A DNA stretch of 64,000 nucleotides. It comes from Cycas panzhihuaensis (lineage: Eukaryota; Cycadophyta). The notes beneath the pieces were generated by a model. It searched no databases. It had not been told where the DNA came from and was given only the letters and a program-made list of their open reading frames with translations. Shown one piece after another: positions 21,629-32,539 of this stretch. The number at the start of each line of letters is the position of its first letter. The first letter of the stretch is position 1. A program made the position numbers and the translations under genes. The stretch lies in assembly GCA_023213395.1 (NCBI GenBank), contig CM041465.1:54939741-55003740 (forward strand). The letters are read 5' to 3'.

Positions 21629-23973
21629 ATGGAAGGTTACCCGTCTAATTGGGCCTATCGTCCCATGGCTTCAGGAACTCAAGTGTTCCCTTCGTCTGTT
21701 CTAGAATCCGCCCAGGAGGGCGATGATTCCATCTACTACCCAGATGACCATTTCCACCCGGATGACTTCCAGCCTTTCGCTCAAGCGGAAGATTCGACCC
21801 TCACAAGACTCGCCACCCTCCGGGCGAGCCTCACGAGGCTCAAGGATCCCCTACTGAAGTCCCTTCGACCTTGTATGGCTACGAGGATACCCTCCCGCCG
21901 ACCTGCTGAGGCGCTTTAACGAGTGCTTCCGAGCCATTGTCGTCACCGCATCCTAGATGGTTTGCGAATGTCGCGTAACGTAGCATCTTCTTCGCCCATG
22001 CCTCCGCCATCTACAACGATCGACGCTCCTACTCCGCGCACACGCCCCATGCCGTGTCTACCCTAGCTCCCAAGGTAGTGTTGCGCCACTGCTTCACCAG
22101 GTGGTCCTACTTCCTCGTGGCCCTGCTCATGGTGTGTCCTTCCCTCAACTCGGGGTTAGCATGCCATGCCCTAGCCAAATGCACGCGTCACCTCCAAACG
22201 TGGTACATGCGTTCCCTAGTAGGCCTCGGGGTCCTACTAGTGCTGCCGTCGTTAGCCATGTAGGACCCGCTCCTACATATGTCCAAAACCCAATTGGTGG
22301 TCCTTCTCTTTACGTGCCCCCAGGTTACACAGCTCAACCTTGGGGGCAAGGCAAGGGAAGCCATCTCCTTGTCTGACTGGTGGACCCGTTGCACCCATAT
22401 GGGGTTGCGCCACCTACGGTGGCCCATATGGGCAAACCCGGCCCCAATCCTCCGCTTCCGTCATTCAAAGATGACTCCTGCTATCGGCGTCATCGCAAGG
22501 GAGTATACCTCCTTTCGTAGCTTTTACCGCAATTTCTTACCAACAAGGGGCCTTTTCCCAAGGAGGGATGGGTTTACCACCCCCATCCATTCCTTTACTG
22601 GGTTAATTGACCCTTAGCCCAAGTAAGGACACGTCCTTTCGTGGACTATAGGTCGACGCCATTGTCTATTGAGGCGCTGAGGACTAACCTGCCGCCTCAC
22701 CCGCCTGAAGTTCCCAAATTCGATGGGACTTCGTCGCAAGACCCAACCGAGCATGTACACAGCTTCTCTATGGCGTGCATCGATTATTGGGCTTACGACC
22801 ATATACTTATGAAGCTATTCCCGCGGTCCTTGTAGGGCGATGCCCTCAAGTGGTTTTACCGCCTTCCTGCCCATTCGATCTCCTCATTCCAGCAACTAGT
22901 GGACGAGTTTGTCAACTACTTCGACGTAGCCCGCCCATTCGAAAGCGGAATGAAGGCACTTATGTCGCTTAAACAAGGTCACGATGAGATGAATCGTGAC
23001 TTTGTGCGACGTTTTCACGATCTTCTTCACTCCACCAAGGCTACGTTGCCTGAGGAGTTGAAGAGGGATCTCTTTGTCAATGCACTTCGCCCCGAAGTGC
23101 ATGTGGAAGTCCTCAAGATGGGGGCGACCACGTGTGACTCCGCCATCACGAGGTGTTTAGCTTTGGAGGCCATTGAGATCCAAGCGGGACTCAAGAAACC
23201 TCCCAAGCCCTCGCAACGTCGCGAGGTGCCTCCTCCAGCGAAGGAGACCAAACCTTCGCAGCCCGCTAGGTCCACCTCTCATCTGACTGATAGGACCCTA
23301 GATCCCCTTACTTCCGCTATTCGCTCATTTGAGCACACGATGAAGGAGTTAAAACTTCAATCGCCTTCATCTCCAACCTCCCATAAACCTATCCAGCAGA
23401 CTTCTCGTGCGATGCCCCCCAAAGGGGGGAACACCCAGCCTTCCCAAGCAAGGCGGACTGATCCTCCCCTTGAGAAGAGGTGGTGCTCCATCCACAGAGA
23501 ATGTTTCCATGATGATTCACGCTGCCGGGCACAGCACCCACGCGACGCCCCGCCGCACGACTCGTCCCCTAGGCGGACATCGAGGCCTAACCTCGATCAG
23601 CCCATTCATAGAAACCCGTTCCCCAAGTATGGGGAACTGGTCACATGTCCAAAGAAAGCAAATGGAATCGGGATAGGTCCCCCGATCCCCGCCCTTTGCG
23701 TGGTAGAGGCAAGGGTGTGCAGAGGTCGCCTTCCCCTTCGTGGTCTCCTGACCGCCACACTCCATCACCTTCGCGGTCCCATAACAAGGGAAAGAAGGTG
23801 ATCCAAATGCTCGAGACCACTCCTCTCTATGCGTTAACCCGGTCTCAAGCCGCCAAGGAGGCAACCGGGTGCCTCCGCTCTACCTCAGCCTTGATCCTCC
23901 TCCGTGGCTACTCCCGGAGATTCCCGCAGTTCCCAAGACGTTTCTAGTGCGCCCCGGGCGATTCGACTTTAGG
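21629..23973 (+). pseudogene. gag: gag of E2
   Basis: ATG in the MEGYPSNWAYRP context. The N-terminal part is frameshifted around 21800-22600. A clean 300-residue frame (22899-23801) holds the second half of the Gag core (VDEFVNYFDVARPFESGMKA, DEMNRDFVRRFHDLLHSTKA), a Lys/Pro-rich linker, a CSIHRECFHDDSRC zinc-knuckle-like motif and an Arg/Ser-rich tail. The preceding core half (about 22641-22890) contains one TAG at the LTR-proximal end of the SLxGDALKWFYRL block. The gene is cut by the solo LTR at 23979 within the RFDFRRA block and resumes at 26530. Confidence 0.9.
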
Positions 23974-26534
23974 AGAGCTGAACGCCTCCGCGGGCGTGAT
24001 CCTCGCCTAGCAAAGAAATACAAAACACAACACTAATCGGGCTAGACAATGAGGATCTCACCTCATGGTCGTCCGTCTTGGCCGAGCGGTTCGGGATCGC
24101 AAGGTGCCTGGTTGCTTCCAGGTAGCAGTGTAAATACGAGGCCTTCCTACCCTTCGGATGGCCGGGAAGGAGAGGGAAACTTCGTGCGTTGCGGCTTCCC
24201 AAGGTAATGAGAAGGCAACGAGAGGGCAACAAAATCAACGTGCAGCAGGTGTGAAGTACAGTGTGGTTGGGGTATGCAACGTAAACGAGTCTTCTATCTC
24301 TATGTAATGCAAAGTAAAAGAAACGGTACAAGAAAGTAAATGTAAAATAAAAGACTATTTCCCTTTTTCTTTATGTTTCCTTATCTTTTACTTATCAAGC
24401 ATGTACAAAAGGCATGGATGATATAAAAAGGGAAAACAAAAGAAACGCGAGGAATACCTGGATCCGACGGTTGGGGTTGAAGTGTAGATTCTTCCTCTCA
24501 GTTGCGCTCCTTTCCCTTTCCTCCACGCATGCAACGTCGATTGACGGTAATAAGGGGGTTCACTTACCTCCCCGTGAGCATGCGAAATCAAGTGAAATGA
24601 AGGGACGAAAAGGAAACGCTAAACTAAAGGATAGAAAATACCACGAGTGAGCCAACTGGCAATGGGTTCGCTCTACATGCTACCTCCACCGACGCGATCC
24701 TGCAAGAGAAAACAAAGAGTACCTTCCTCTCGAGGGAGAGGCTACAAGATATAAAAGGATATATATATATGTATGGACTGCAAACTGAAATCAACTTAAC
24801 TAATCAAACTAAGCTATATGTCAGAAATACAGCAAAACGGAAACGAGATCATATGAGGTACTTCTACGTTGCCAAGTGCCACAAACACACGAAGTGGAAC
24901 TGAGTATAGCCTCGGGATGGCTAACTCACCCACGAGAGGTCTCCAAAGGGGCCCGGGAAAGGAATGCCAGGTAGTAACAAAGGTGGACGCGGGATGTCTC
25001 AACCTGACCTGGATACCCTAACACAACCTCCTAAACTCCTTCGACCTGCTCCTTAGATGCGGTATGGTAAGGGAAAGAGGACAAGGGAGAACCCTTGGGG
25101 AGAAGGACTAAGAATGGGGACTTAACCCCGCCTATCTCCCTCAAATCCTCGTGTATGCTCCCTTACTCTAGCTGACTGAGGAAAGAACGGAAGAAGTCTT
25201 GGGGAAAATGAGGGAATCCAAAGAGAAAACCGGGAAAACGGATTCGGGTCAAGGTAGCATTAAGGGGCGGCTATGGCCAATGGTAGCTACTTTCATTCAA
25301 GGAGTAAAAGCAAAGGGAAAGAAGGGGTAGAATGCTTGGCAATAAATATGAGAGACATGCAATTATATCCAAGGAGTTTGCAAGCAACAAGCAAAGGAAA
25401 TACACGCAAAAAGAAGAAGAAATGCAAGAAAAATACACAAAAAAGCAAGTAAGCTAAGGGGTACCTTGTGTGGAGAGGTCATGCATGCCTCCTACCACTA
25501 GGGACAATAGCAATAGAGGCCAAGTGAAGGCTGATCATGAGTGCTCCCAGCTGCAAAGTAGATGGAGGAAGCCCTTTGTGAAGTTGGGGATGTGAAGCAA
25601 GTCTTTGGGGCAACTTCTTGGTTGGAGAAGTCCCTTGAATCCTTGTGTGGTTGCAAGAGGCAAAGAGTTGGTCGTGGAGAGTGGTGAGGGGCAGCAATGG
25701 CCCTGCAAAACCCACTGGTGGCAGCCTTGTCCTTCCTCCTCAAATGCTGTGCCTGAACCTCTTTGATTTCTGTGCCTTCTCTTGTCTTTTTGTGGAGAGC
25801 TCTTCTTTAGAAAACTTAGAAAATATGAACTCAAGAATTCCTGCCAATGAGTGAAAAAAAGGTTTTTATGTCTTGTTCACAGTAAGTGAACGTTGGGGCA
25901 CTGGGGTGCCTCCAATCGTACGGAGCCACGTGGCAGTTCTATGAAAAAACGCAGAAACTGTCGCGTGGTTCTCTTTTTTAAATTTCGAATGCATCAGTAA
26001 ATTCATCAAGAATTCCGCAGATCGCTTAGTTTACCATGATCACTGAAATTTAGAAAAGAGAAAAATAAAAGAAAATTTAAGCTCTTAAGGTAAGAATATG
26101 GACTAAACATGGATTACATCACCGGGGAAGGCCTGTGCAAAGCAAGTATCCATAATGATGCAAAGAGCCCTAACTAAGGGTTAAACCGGACTTAGGAAGG
26201 ATTGCAACATAAACGGCATGTTGTAACAAGAACAAACAAGCTGGCAGAAATAATCCCGAGAAACTGTGGAGACATCGTGAGTGGTTGTAGGCCATACGGG
26301 GTGTCGCATTCGTTGAGGAATGCCCCCGCTGTGAGTCGTCATAGGCTGAAGGCGTGCCATTAGGCACATGCATTATGAGCAAGCAGACAAACAAATGCAT
26401 ACAGACAGGCATATGTCAATCAAACTACTCTAAACCACCTTAATTAACATAGGTAAGAAAAGTAAGGACATATACCTGAACAAACCTGTGTCGATGCGTC
26501 TCGAGTCCATTCCCAATAGGTGGGAAACAAGAGC
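23974..26534 (-). mobile_element. Solo LTR D inserted in E2, with TSD
   Basis: LTR 23979-26529 (2,551 bp, TGAACGCC...GGGAAACA on the plus strand, so minus orientation) is flanked by AGAGC at 23974-23978 and AGAGC at 26530-26534. Removing it plus one AGAGC restores continuity of the E2 frame between RFDFRRA and LTQPTGRGKPF. No internal region is present, so this is a solo LTR from LTR-LTR recombination. It is closest to the A/B/C subgroup. Confidence 0.95.
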
Positions 26535-27911
26535 CCTTACCCAACCCACAGGGAGGGGTAAGCCTTTCTCTGTAGTCGAAGAGCTTCTTACAGTGGTCGC
26601 CGGGATGTCCATCATGGACGTCTTGAGAAGTTACCCGGAGCAACGAGCGCTCCTCTTAGAAGCTGTTGGATCGAATGACACATCCGTTCACGCCTTGGGT
26701 ACAACCCCAAGCGATGAACCCATTATCTCCTTCGATCCCAGAGATCTCCCCGCATCTTGTGGAAGGGAACGCCAATGGAACTTCCCTTTCACCATTACCA
26801 TAGATACTCCCGATTGCATGTTATGGAGAACCGTCGTGGACAACGGTTCCTCCGTCAACGCCATGCCCTTGCGCGTCATGCAAGAGCTCGGTGTTTCCAC
26901 TTTGGAACCTGTCCCATGGCGTTGTCAGGGTTATGACGGTACCGAGAAGACTCCCTCAGGATCTGTCTCGATACCTCTTACCCTCGAGGACAAGACCGTC
27001 GTTACCGACATCGTCGTCCTCGATGTCGATGTTGATTACAACCTGCTTCTGGGTCGACCATGGCTTGACCAAATGGGAGCCGTGTGTTCCACCCGTTGGG
27101 GACAACTTAAATTTGTCCATAATGGGCAGATGAAAGTTGTCCTTCATGAGCGATCGCTCGCCAAACCAGCTAGGCCTCCCGCCCAGGCAAGCCATGGCCA
27201 TACGAAGGGAAACAAACACCCTCCTAACCATGCCTCAGCTTGCTCTATTGGAATTCCTGGTTCCTCCTACCAAGAAGAAAGTCTTGCATCTTCTTCCCCT
27301 AGCTTGACGCGTTTTGCTCCTATTGGTGTCGGGAGTTATGGGTACATTGCCGTGTTTGATGATGACGGATCCCATAGTGAGGATGAGGATCGTCCTCACC
27401 CAGTCTCGTTCCTCCGCACCAGTGTGGGGCGCCTTCCCAGCCCTAACCTCCCTCTTAGGGCCTCTTTTGTTGTAGAGCCGGGCCACTTTCACATGTCACA
27501 TGACATTGCATGTTGATCATCATGTCCCTGCTCTTCCACCTCGCCGCCTCCCGTAGGTGACGATGTTGAGAGTTTCCCTCTTGCTTTTACGAGGACCTCC
27601 TTGACTCTCCTTTGGAGTCCCCGGCATGATGTGCCTTCGTGCCATACCTGGCCCTATCACTCCCATGCCATCCCTCGCCTCGCCTATTCGAAGTCAGGCC
27701 ATCGATGGCGTGGACTACTTCGAAGACGCCGAGGCTTTGCCGAACACTTAGCGTGTTCCATGCCCGCTTGCCTCCTGGTCACCACAAGCTTGGCCACCAG
27801 AAGGTCTTAGCGATTGGGTCCACATTAGCCGACCCAATCCCCTCTTCCGGTTCCTCCCTTCCAGTTGATCTTGTCCCCCTCCATTTCGAGGAGGGGAATG
27901 CCATGTGCATG
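26530..27911 (+). pseudogene. pol: Protease and PR-RT spacer of E2
   Basis: Continues the E2 frame after the solo LTR with ALTQPTGRGKPFSVVEELLT. The retropepsin active-site loop is intact, VVDNGSSVNAMPL (about 26836-26874), followed by SVSIPLTLEDKTVVTDIVVL, DVDVDYNLLLGRPWLDQMG and STRWGQLKFVHNGQMKV. The long open frame formally begins inside the solo LTR, which is accidental. The frame is lost at a stop at 27514. Degraded spacer continues to PLHFEEGNAMCM, where E3 is inserted (27911); it resumes at 37725. Confidence 0.88.
27907..27911. repeat. Target-site duplication of E3 (left)
   Basis: GCATG here is repeated at 37725-37729. The E2 coding text continues across the pair (NAMCM, then ATQDIVLAPD). 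Confidence 0.9.
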
Positions 27912-30437
27912 TGGAACGCTCTCCGCGGGGCAATGATCCAACGCCTAGCGGGAAGGGCATAGAAACAATATGCTAAGCAGGCTAACTAGCGAGGATCATA
28001 CCTCGTAGGAAGTCCGTGCACGAGCGCTGCACGGATCGCAAGGTGCTGGTTGCTTCTGTGTAGCCGCAAGTCGAGGCCTTCCTACCCTTCTGGATGGCGG
28101 GAAGGGGAAAAGAACCTCGACGCCGCGGCTTCTCAAGGCAATGAGAAGGCGGCAGAGGGGGCAATCAACCAAACGTGTCACGGAGTAAGGGGTAAGTGTG
28201 GCTAAGGGGTATAGGTAAATGGGACCTACACTACTATGTCATGCAATGTAATAAAGTAATATGAGAAAGCAAATGTAAAATAAACAGTTATTTTTTCTTT
28301 TTTCTTTTATATTCCTTTACCTATCAAAGTAAATGCAAAGAGACATAAAAGCATAAAGGAAATACGAGACATACGTGGAAAATACCTGGATACGGCGTCT
28401 GAGCAGAAACGCAGGTTCTCCTCCTTGGTTGCGCTCCTCCCCTCCGTCCTTCGCGCATGCAACGTCGATCGAAGACAACGAAGGGGGTTCACTTACCTCC
28501 CCGAGAGCATACAAGGACTAAATAAACTGAAAGAACGGAAAGTAAAGCTCAAAACAAGAAGGGGAAAGAATACTGCATGAGAGCCGACCCAAGAATTCAA
28601 GTTGATCTCACGCACCACTCCCTCTTAAGCGACCCCTGCACAAACAGAAAGAATGCTCTCCTCTCGGGAGAGGCTACGAAGCACGACGAGATATATATGT
28701 ATATACTGAAAATGAAATCAACTAAGCTAGAAAAATGTAGTTAAGCACCAACATATGACGAAAATGAAACAAGGTCGCTGATAAATATGCGGGTCAGACA
28801 CCATAAACGCACCAAATAGGATTGAGTGTAGCCCTGGATGGCTAACTCACCCACGAGAGGTCTCCACAGGTATAGGGAAAACAAGCTAGCATGCAACAAG
28901 ATGAGTCATGTAGTAACAAATTTCCTACACCAAGAGGGAAACTCAACCCAACTCTCCAAGGCTTCCTAGCTCTGCTTCCTAAGAAGGCGCGGTGCTAAAG
29001 GGAGAGAGGATAAGGGACGAACCCTTTGGGAGAAGGATGGCAATGGGGGACAACCCCGCCTATCTCCCTCAAATCCTCGTGAAAACCCTTTATGCCTGGC
29101 TTAGCTTAGGAAATGGTGGAAGAAGAAGCTAAGAGGAAGAGGATGGGTTTCAAGGAATACAAGAAAATGTGCCTAACCTAGGGCAAGACTCTAGTAAGCC
29201 ACAACTACTAAGATTACTTGCATCAAACGGCCAAGAGAAACTCAAAGGAAGTGCATGCAAAAGGGAGGAAAGAATTTGCAAGCAAAACAATGAAGAAAAC
29301 AAGCAAAAGCACCAACAAGAGACAATAAATACCTTGAATAGTGAAGAATAAGTGCATGTAGGTGCTTGGCCACTTGGAGGAGCAGCCCAAGCAATGTCTA
29401 AGAGGTGGTGTTGAATGTCCTTTGCAAGAGAGTAGAAGAGTAGAGCTTCATGCAAGTTGAGAGCTTGAAGATGGGTCTTTGAAGTGGTCTTTTGGTGAAG
29501 AAAACCTCTTGAAGCTTTAGGTATTTGTGGAGAGGAGTGGTGCTTGCAATGGAGCTCCGTAGGGGGCAGCAATGGCCCTGCAACTCCAGCTAATAGCAGC
29601 CCTCTGTATCTCTGTCCAACTGCTGTAGGAGAAGCTTTCTTGTCACTCTTTCTTTTTGGTTTCTAATAGAGAGTTTTTTCTTGGGAGTCTTGAAAAGTGA
29701 GTTGAAGAATAATCAATAATGAATAGAAAAAATGCTTTTATGCCTTGGGCATAGCAAGTGAACGTTGGGGGCCTTGGGGCGCCAATCGCTCGAGCCACGC
29801 AGCTCCGAAAAACGCGCCATCGTTGCAGTGGTTTCTCTTTTCAAATTTTAAGCGATGCATCACGGCAAACTTGGCGGTCTTGCTAAGTTTACCGCCAGAC
29901 GACCGGCACCGCAAACTTTGTGGTACCGCTAAGTTTGCTGCGGTACAGCCTGAAATTTCAAAAAAGAGAAAAATAAGCAGCGAAATCAGGTTTTGAGGCA
30001 AAAATAGAGGCTAATCATGAATGGGAACAACTGAGGGAATGCCCAAGCTGTGGGCAAGTACCCAAAACAATGCAAAGAGTCCTAACTAAGGATTAAATCG
30101 AACTTAGAAAGGATTTGCAACATAAGTGGCATGTGGCAATAAGGACAAACGAGCTGGCAGGAGCATCCCGAGAGACCATGGAGACATCGTGGGTGGCTGT
30201 ACGCCATACGGGGTGTCGCATCCGCTTATGGATGCCCCCGCTGTGAGTCGTCATAGGCTAAGAGGTGCCGTTAGGCACATGCATTATGAACAGGCAATCA
30301 AACAAATGCATGTAGGCAGGCACATGTCAATCAAGCTATTCTAAATTCCCTTAGCAACCATAAGTAAGAAAAGTAAGAACATATACCTGCACAAACCTGT
30401 GTCGATGGCCCCAGTCCATTCCCACTAGCCGGAAACA
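27912..30437 (-). repeat. LTR F (3' LTR of E3)
   Basis: Plus-strand start TGGAACGCTCTCC, end GGAAACA. It matches LTR G over long, nearly identical stretches (for example 28200-28380 against 35490-35670). A near-palindromic module around 29911-29938 (GCAAACTT...GGTACC...AAGTTTGC) sits in a patch that is scrambled in LTR G. Confidence 0.95.
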
Positions 30438-30446
30438 CTACCCCTC
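30438..30446 (-). promoter_or_regulatory. Polypurine tract of E3
   Basis: The element strand reads GAGGGGTAG directly before the 3' LTR. It is the most purine-rich version among the three elements. Confidence 0.55.
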
Positions 30447-30795
30447 GCGTGAGCCTCACTGCTCGGAAACGTAATGTGATGGTGAATGCTGACAATCAAG
30501 AAACATGAGTAGCACATGCATATATATATATATATATAAGAGCAATCAAGAGCAGCACGTGATCCAAGGGCGTAGGCAAGTGTCGTGGCGGAACGCGTGG
30601 ATAAGGGAGACAGAGACGAGGACAACGTAGGGCCGCCACGCCGCCCAGGCATCGACCGCAATCGAATAAGCAAGTGAAAGGGGACGCCCGCTGTCAAGCG
30701 CAACGTGAAGTGAGAGGCATCCAGAAAGTAAAACAAGTATGCTTAATCGATAACAACCGAAAACTTGGGCATGGGCCGCTGTGCAAGTCTCGTGG

Positions 30796-30880
30796 GCGGT
30801 CAAGAAGAGGGAGGCGACACTCAAGGATGAGGTGGACGAGGGCCGGCCTCGGCTGAGGTGTCTCGGATATGCCGGATATG
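30796..30880 (-). pseudogene. Last bases of aRNH in E3, and deletion scar
   Basis: Matches the C-terminal aRNH end of E1 (5140-5225). It then jumps at a repeated GGATATG to sequence matching E1 near 8890. About 3.7 kb, including the rest of aRNH and the whole antisense PMD gene, is missing. Confidence 0.75.
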
Positions 30881-31170
30881 TAGATTTTGTAAATATGTAG
30901 ATGCATGCGTTTCCTTCCGTATGGCCATATGTCTAACAGAGCACACACATCCACCATGAGCAGAGGTGATCGAGAGGTGTGAGGTTAGAAATACATGACA
31001 TGCACGTCCACGTGGGAGCATAGCGGAATATGCGAAGGAAACGACAAGCACCAAGGAGGAGTAACGATACTCCATAGCCGTCCCCAGCTTGGGGATGCCC
31101 AAGTAGGAGGACAAAGGTTCCCAAGAGCGCACGGAACGCGGGTTCCATGAGGAACCGGAAGAAGAAACAA
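30881..31170. other. E3 non-coding block
   Basis: Corresponds to E1 8890-9198. No gene seen. Confidence 0.6.
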
Positions 31171-31337
31171 GGATCCATCTTAAATTGTCATTCAACCCGT
31201 GGTTGGGAAGAATGGGGACAATTCAAAATGGTAGTTTAGGCTCGCTTTAGCAAGAATCCATCTTAAATTGCCATTCAACCCGCGGTTGGGAGGAATGGAA
31301 ACAATCTAAAATGGTAGTTTAGGCTCGTTTCAGAGCA
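31171..31337. repeat. 85-bp tandem repeat, two copies (E3)
   Basis: Copies start near 31171 and 31255 and carry the same inverted-repeat core as the four copies in E1. Confidence 0.9.
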
Positions 31338-31795
31338 TGAAGAGAGGAAGAGGTGTGCCTAGACCCCGTAGAGGTAGGGGTAGTCACACGCAGGGTAGGA
31401 GATAGGTGATGAAGAGTAGGCCTAGTGTGGCTAGGTCTACCAATAAACTTGCTATGGTCAGAACCAGATGAGTGCAACGGACTTGGCACACCTACGGATC
31501 GCGCGTGGCAAGGTTGCATCCGAGTAAGAGTGGCTCTAGTCCGAGGTAAGGATCTAGAGCGTGAAGAAGAAGTGCCTCTACGAGTGGCTCGTCAACGTGG
31601 GCGCCTACGTGAAACCGCTCGGGGAGGCCGAGGAGGTAAAATAGATGGCTGGTTTAGGACCAGTGGCTCCCGAGCCATCAGAGAATAAGGAAGAGCGAGA
31701 ATATCTGATCGAGATATTCTCCTAAGTGCTCGCGAAACCAGGGTGACACGTCGAGGAGAGGGCCCATAACCCTCGCTATCCGAATCACCCATGGC
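31319..31795 (-). pseudogene. Ser/Arg-rich ORF specific to E3
   Basis: About 158 codons starting MGDSDSEGYGPSPRR, with a single in-frame TGA at 31589-31591; otherwise open to 31319. It is rich in Arg, Ser, Thr and Pro, with no recognisable domain. It lies between the protease remnant and the 85-bp repeats, exactly where E1 and E2 carry RT-RNase H-integrase, and nothing similar is seen in E1 or E2. It could be an acquired segment, an antisense shadow of an unknown sequence, or a chance frame. Confidence 0.4.
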
Positions 31796-31849
31796 GCTTA
31801 AGTAACCGTAACCACCTACACCAATAGGGCAAACCTAACCGTGTTTGGC

Positions 31850-32539
31850 TCATGACATGGCATAGGCTCGACCGATGAAGGTCGATCTCCTGAAACAAAG
31901 GTCCCATGTAGGAGTAACCTCCTCGGGATCGCTATCTTCATCATCGAAAACACTGGCGGTGGATGGGAGGTGTGAGACTAAGATAGGCTCATGAGCGATA
32001 ACTTTAACTTGTCCTTCATGGACAAATTTAAGTTGGCCCCATTGCGTGGAGCAGATCGCTCCCATCCGGGTTGAGCCATGGTCGCCCAACAAGAGGTTGT
32101 ACTCTACATCAACATTGAGTACAAAGAACCCGACAGAATGCTTTTCCCTCCTAAGGTGAGGGAAAGGGAGATGTCCCAAAGGGACTTCTGGCCCCATCAT
32201 ACCCTTGGCATTTCCAAGGGACAGACTCAGAGCTACTATGCCTAGCTCCTTGAGCATACGCTACAGCATAGCATTAACCGAGGAGCCATTATCTACAATG
32301 GTCCTCTTTACGATACAATCGGAGTGTCAATGGTAATGACGAATCTGCGGGTAAAAAGCTTCTCCCGCTTGGGAGATGGGAGATCTCTAGGATCAAATGA
32401 GATGACAGTGGCCCATGGGAGGTAGCGCCTATCGCATGGATGGAAGCGTCTTGTTGGCCAAGAGCTTCAAGAAGAAGAGCACGTTGCTCAGGGCAACTTC
32501 TCAAGATGTCCATCAAGGACATTCCCGCTGGCGACGTGT
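31850..32539 (-). pseudogene. pol: Protease remnant of E3
   Basis: Contains MSLMDILRSCPEQRALLLEA (N-terminal side), an Ala-Met-Leu form of the active-site neighbourhood near 32265, then VLNVDVEYNLLLGDHGSTRM, STQWGQLKFVHEGQVKV. It is shifted between at least two frames and stops before any RT sequence. Confidence 0.8.

Noticed and set aside
26488-26530. Start of the E2 protease frame inside the solo LTR
   Set aside because: The TSD at 26530-26534 shows that the upstream part belongs to an inserted LTR; the extension is accidental.
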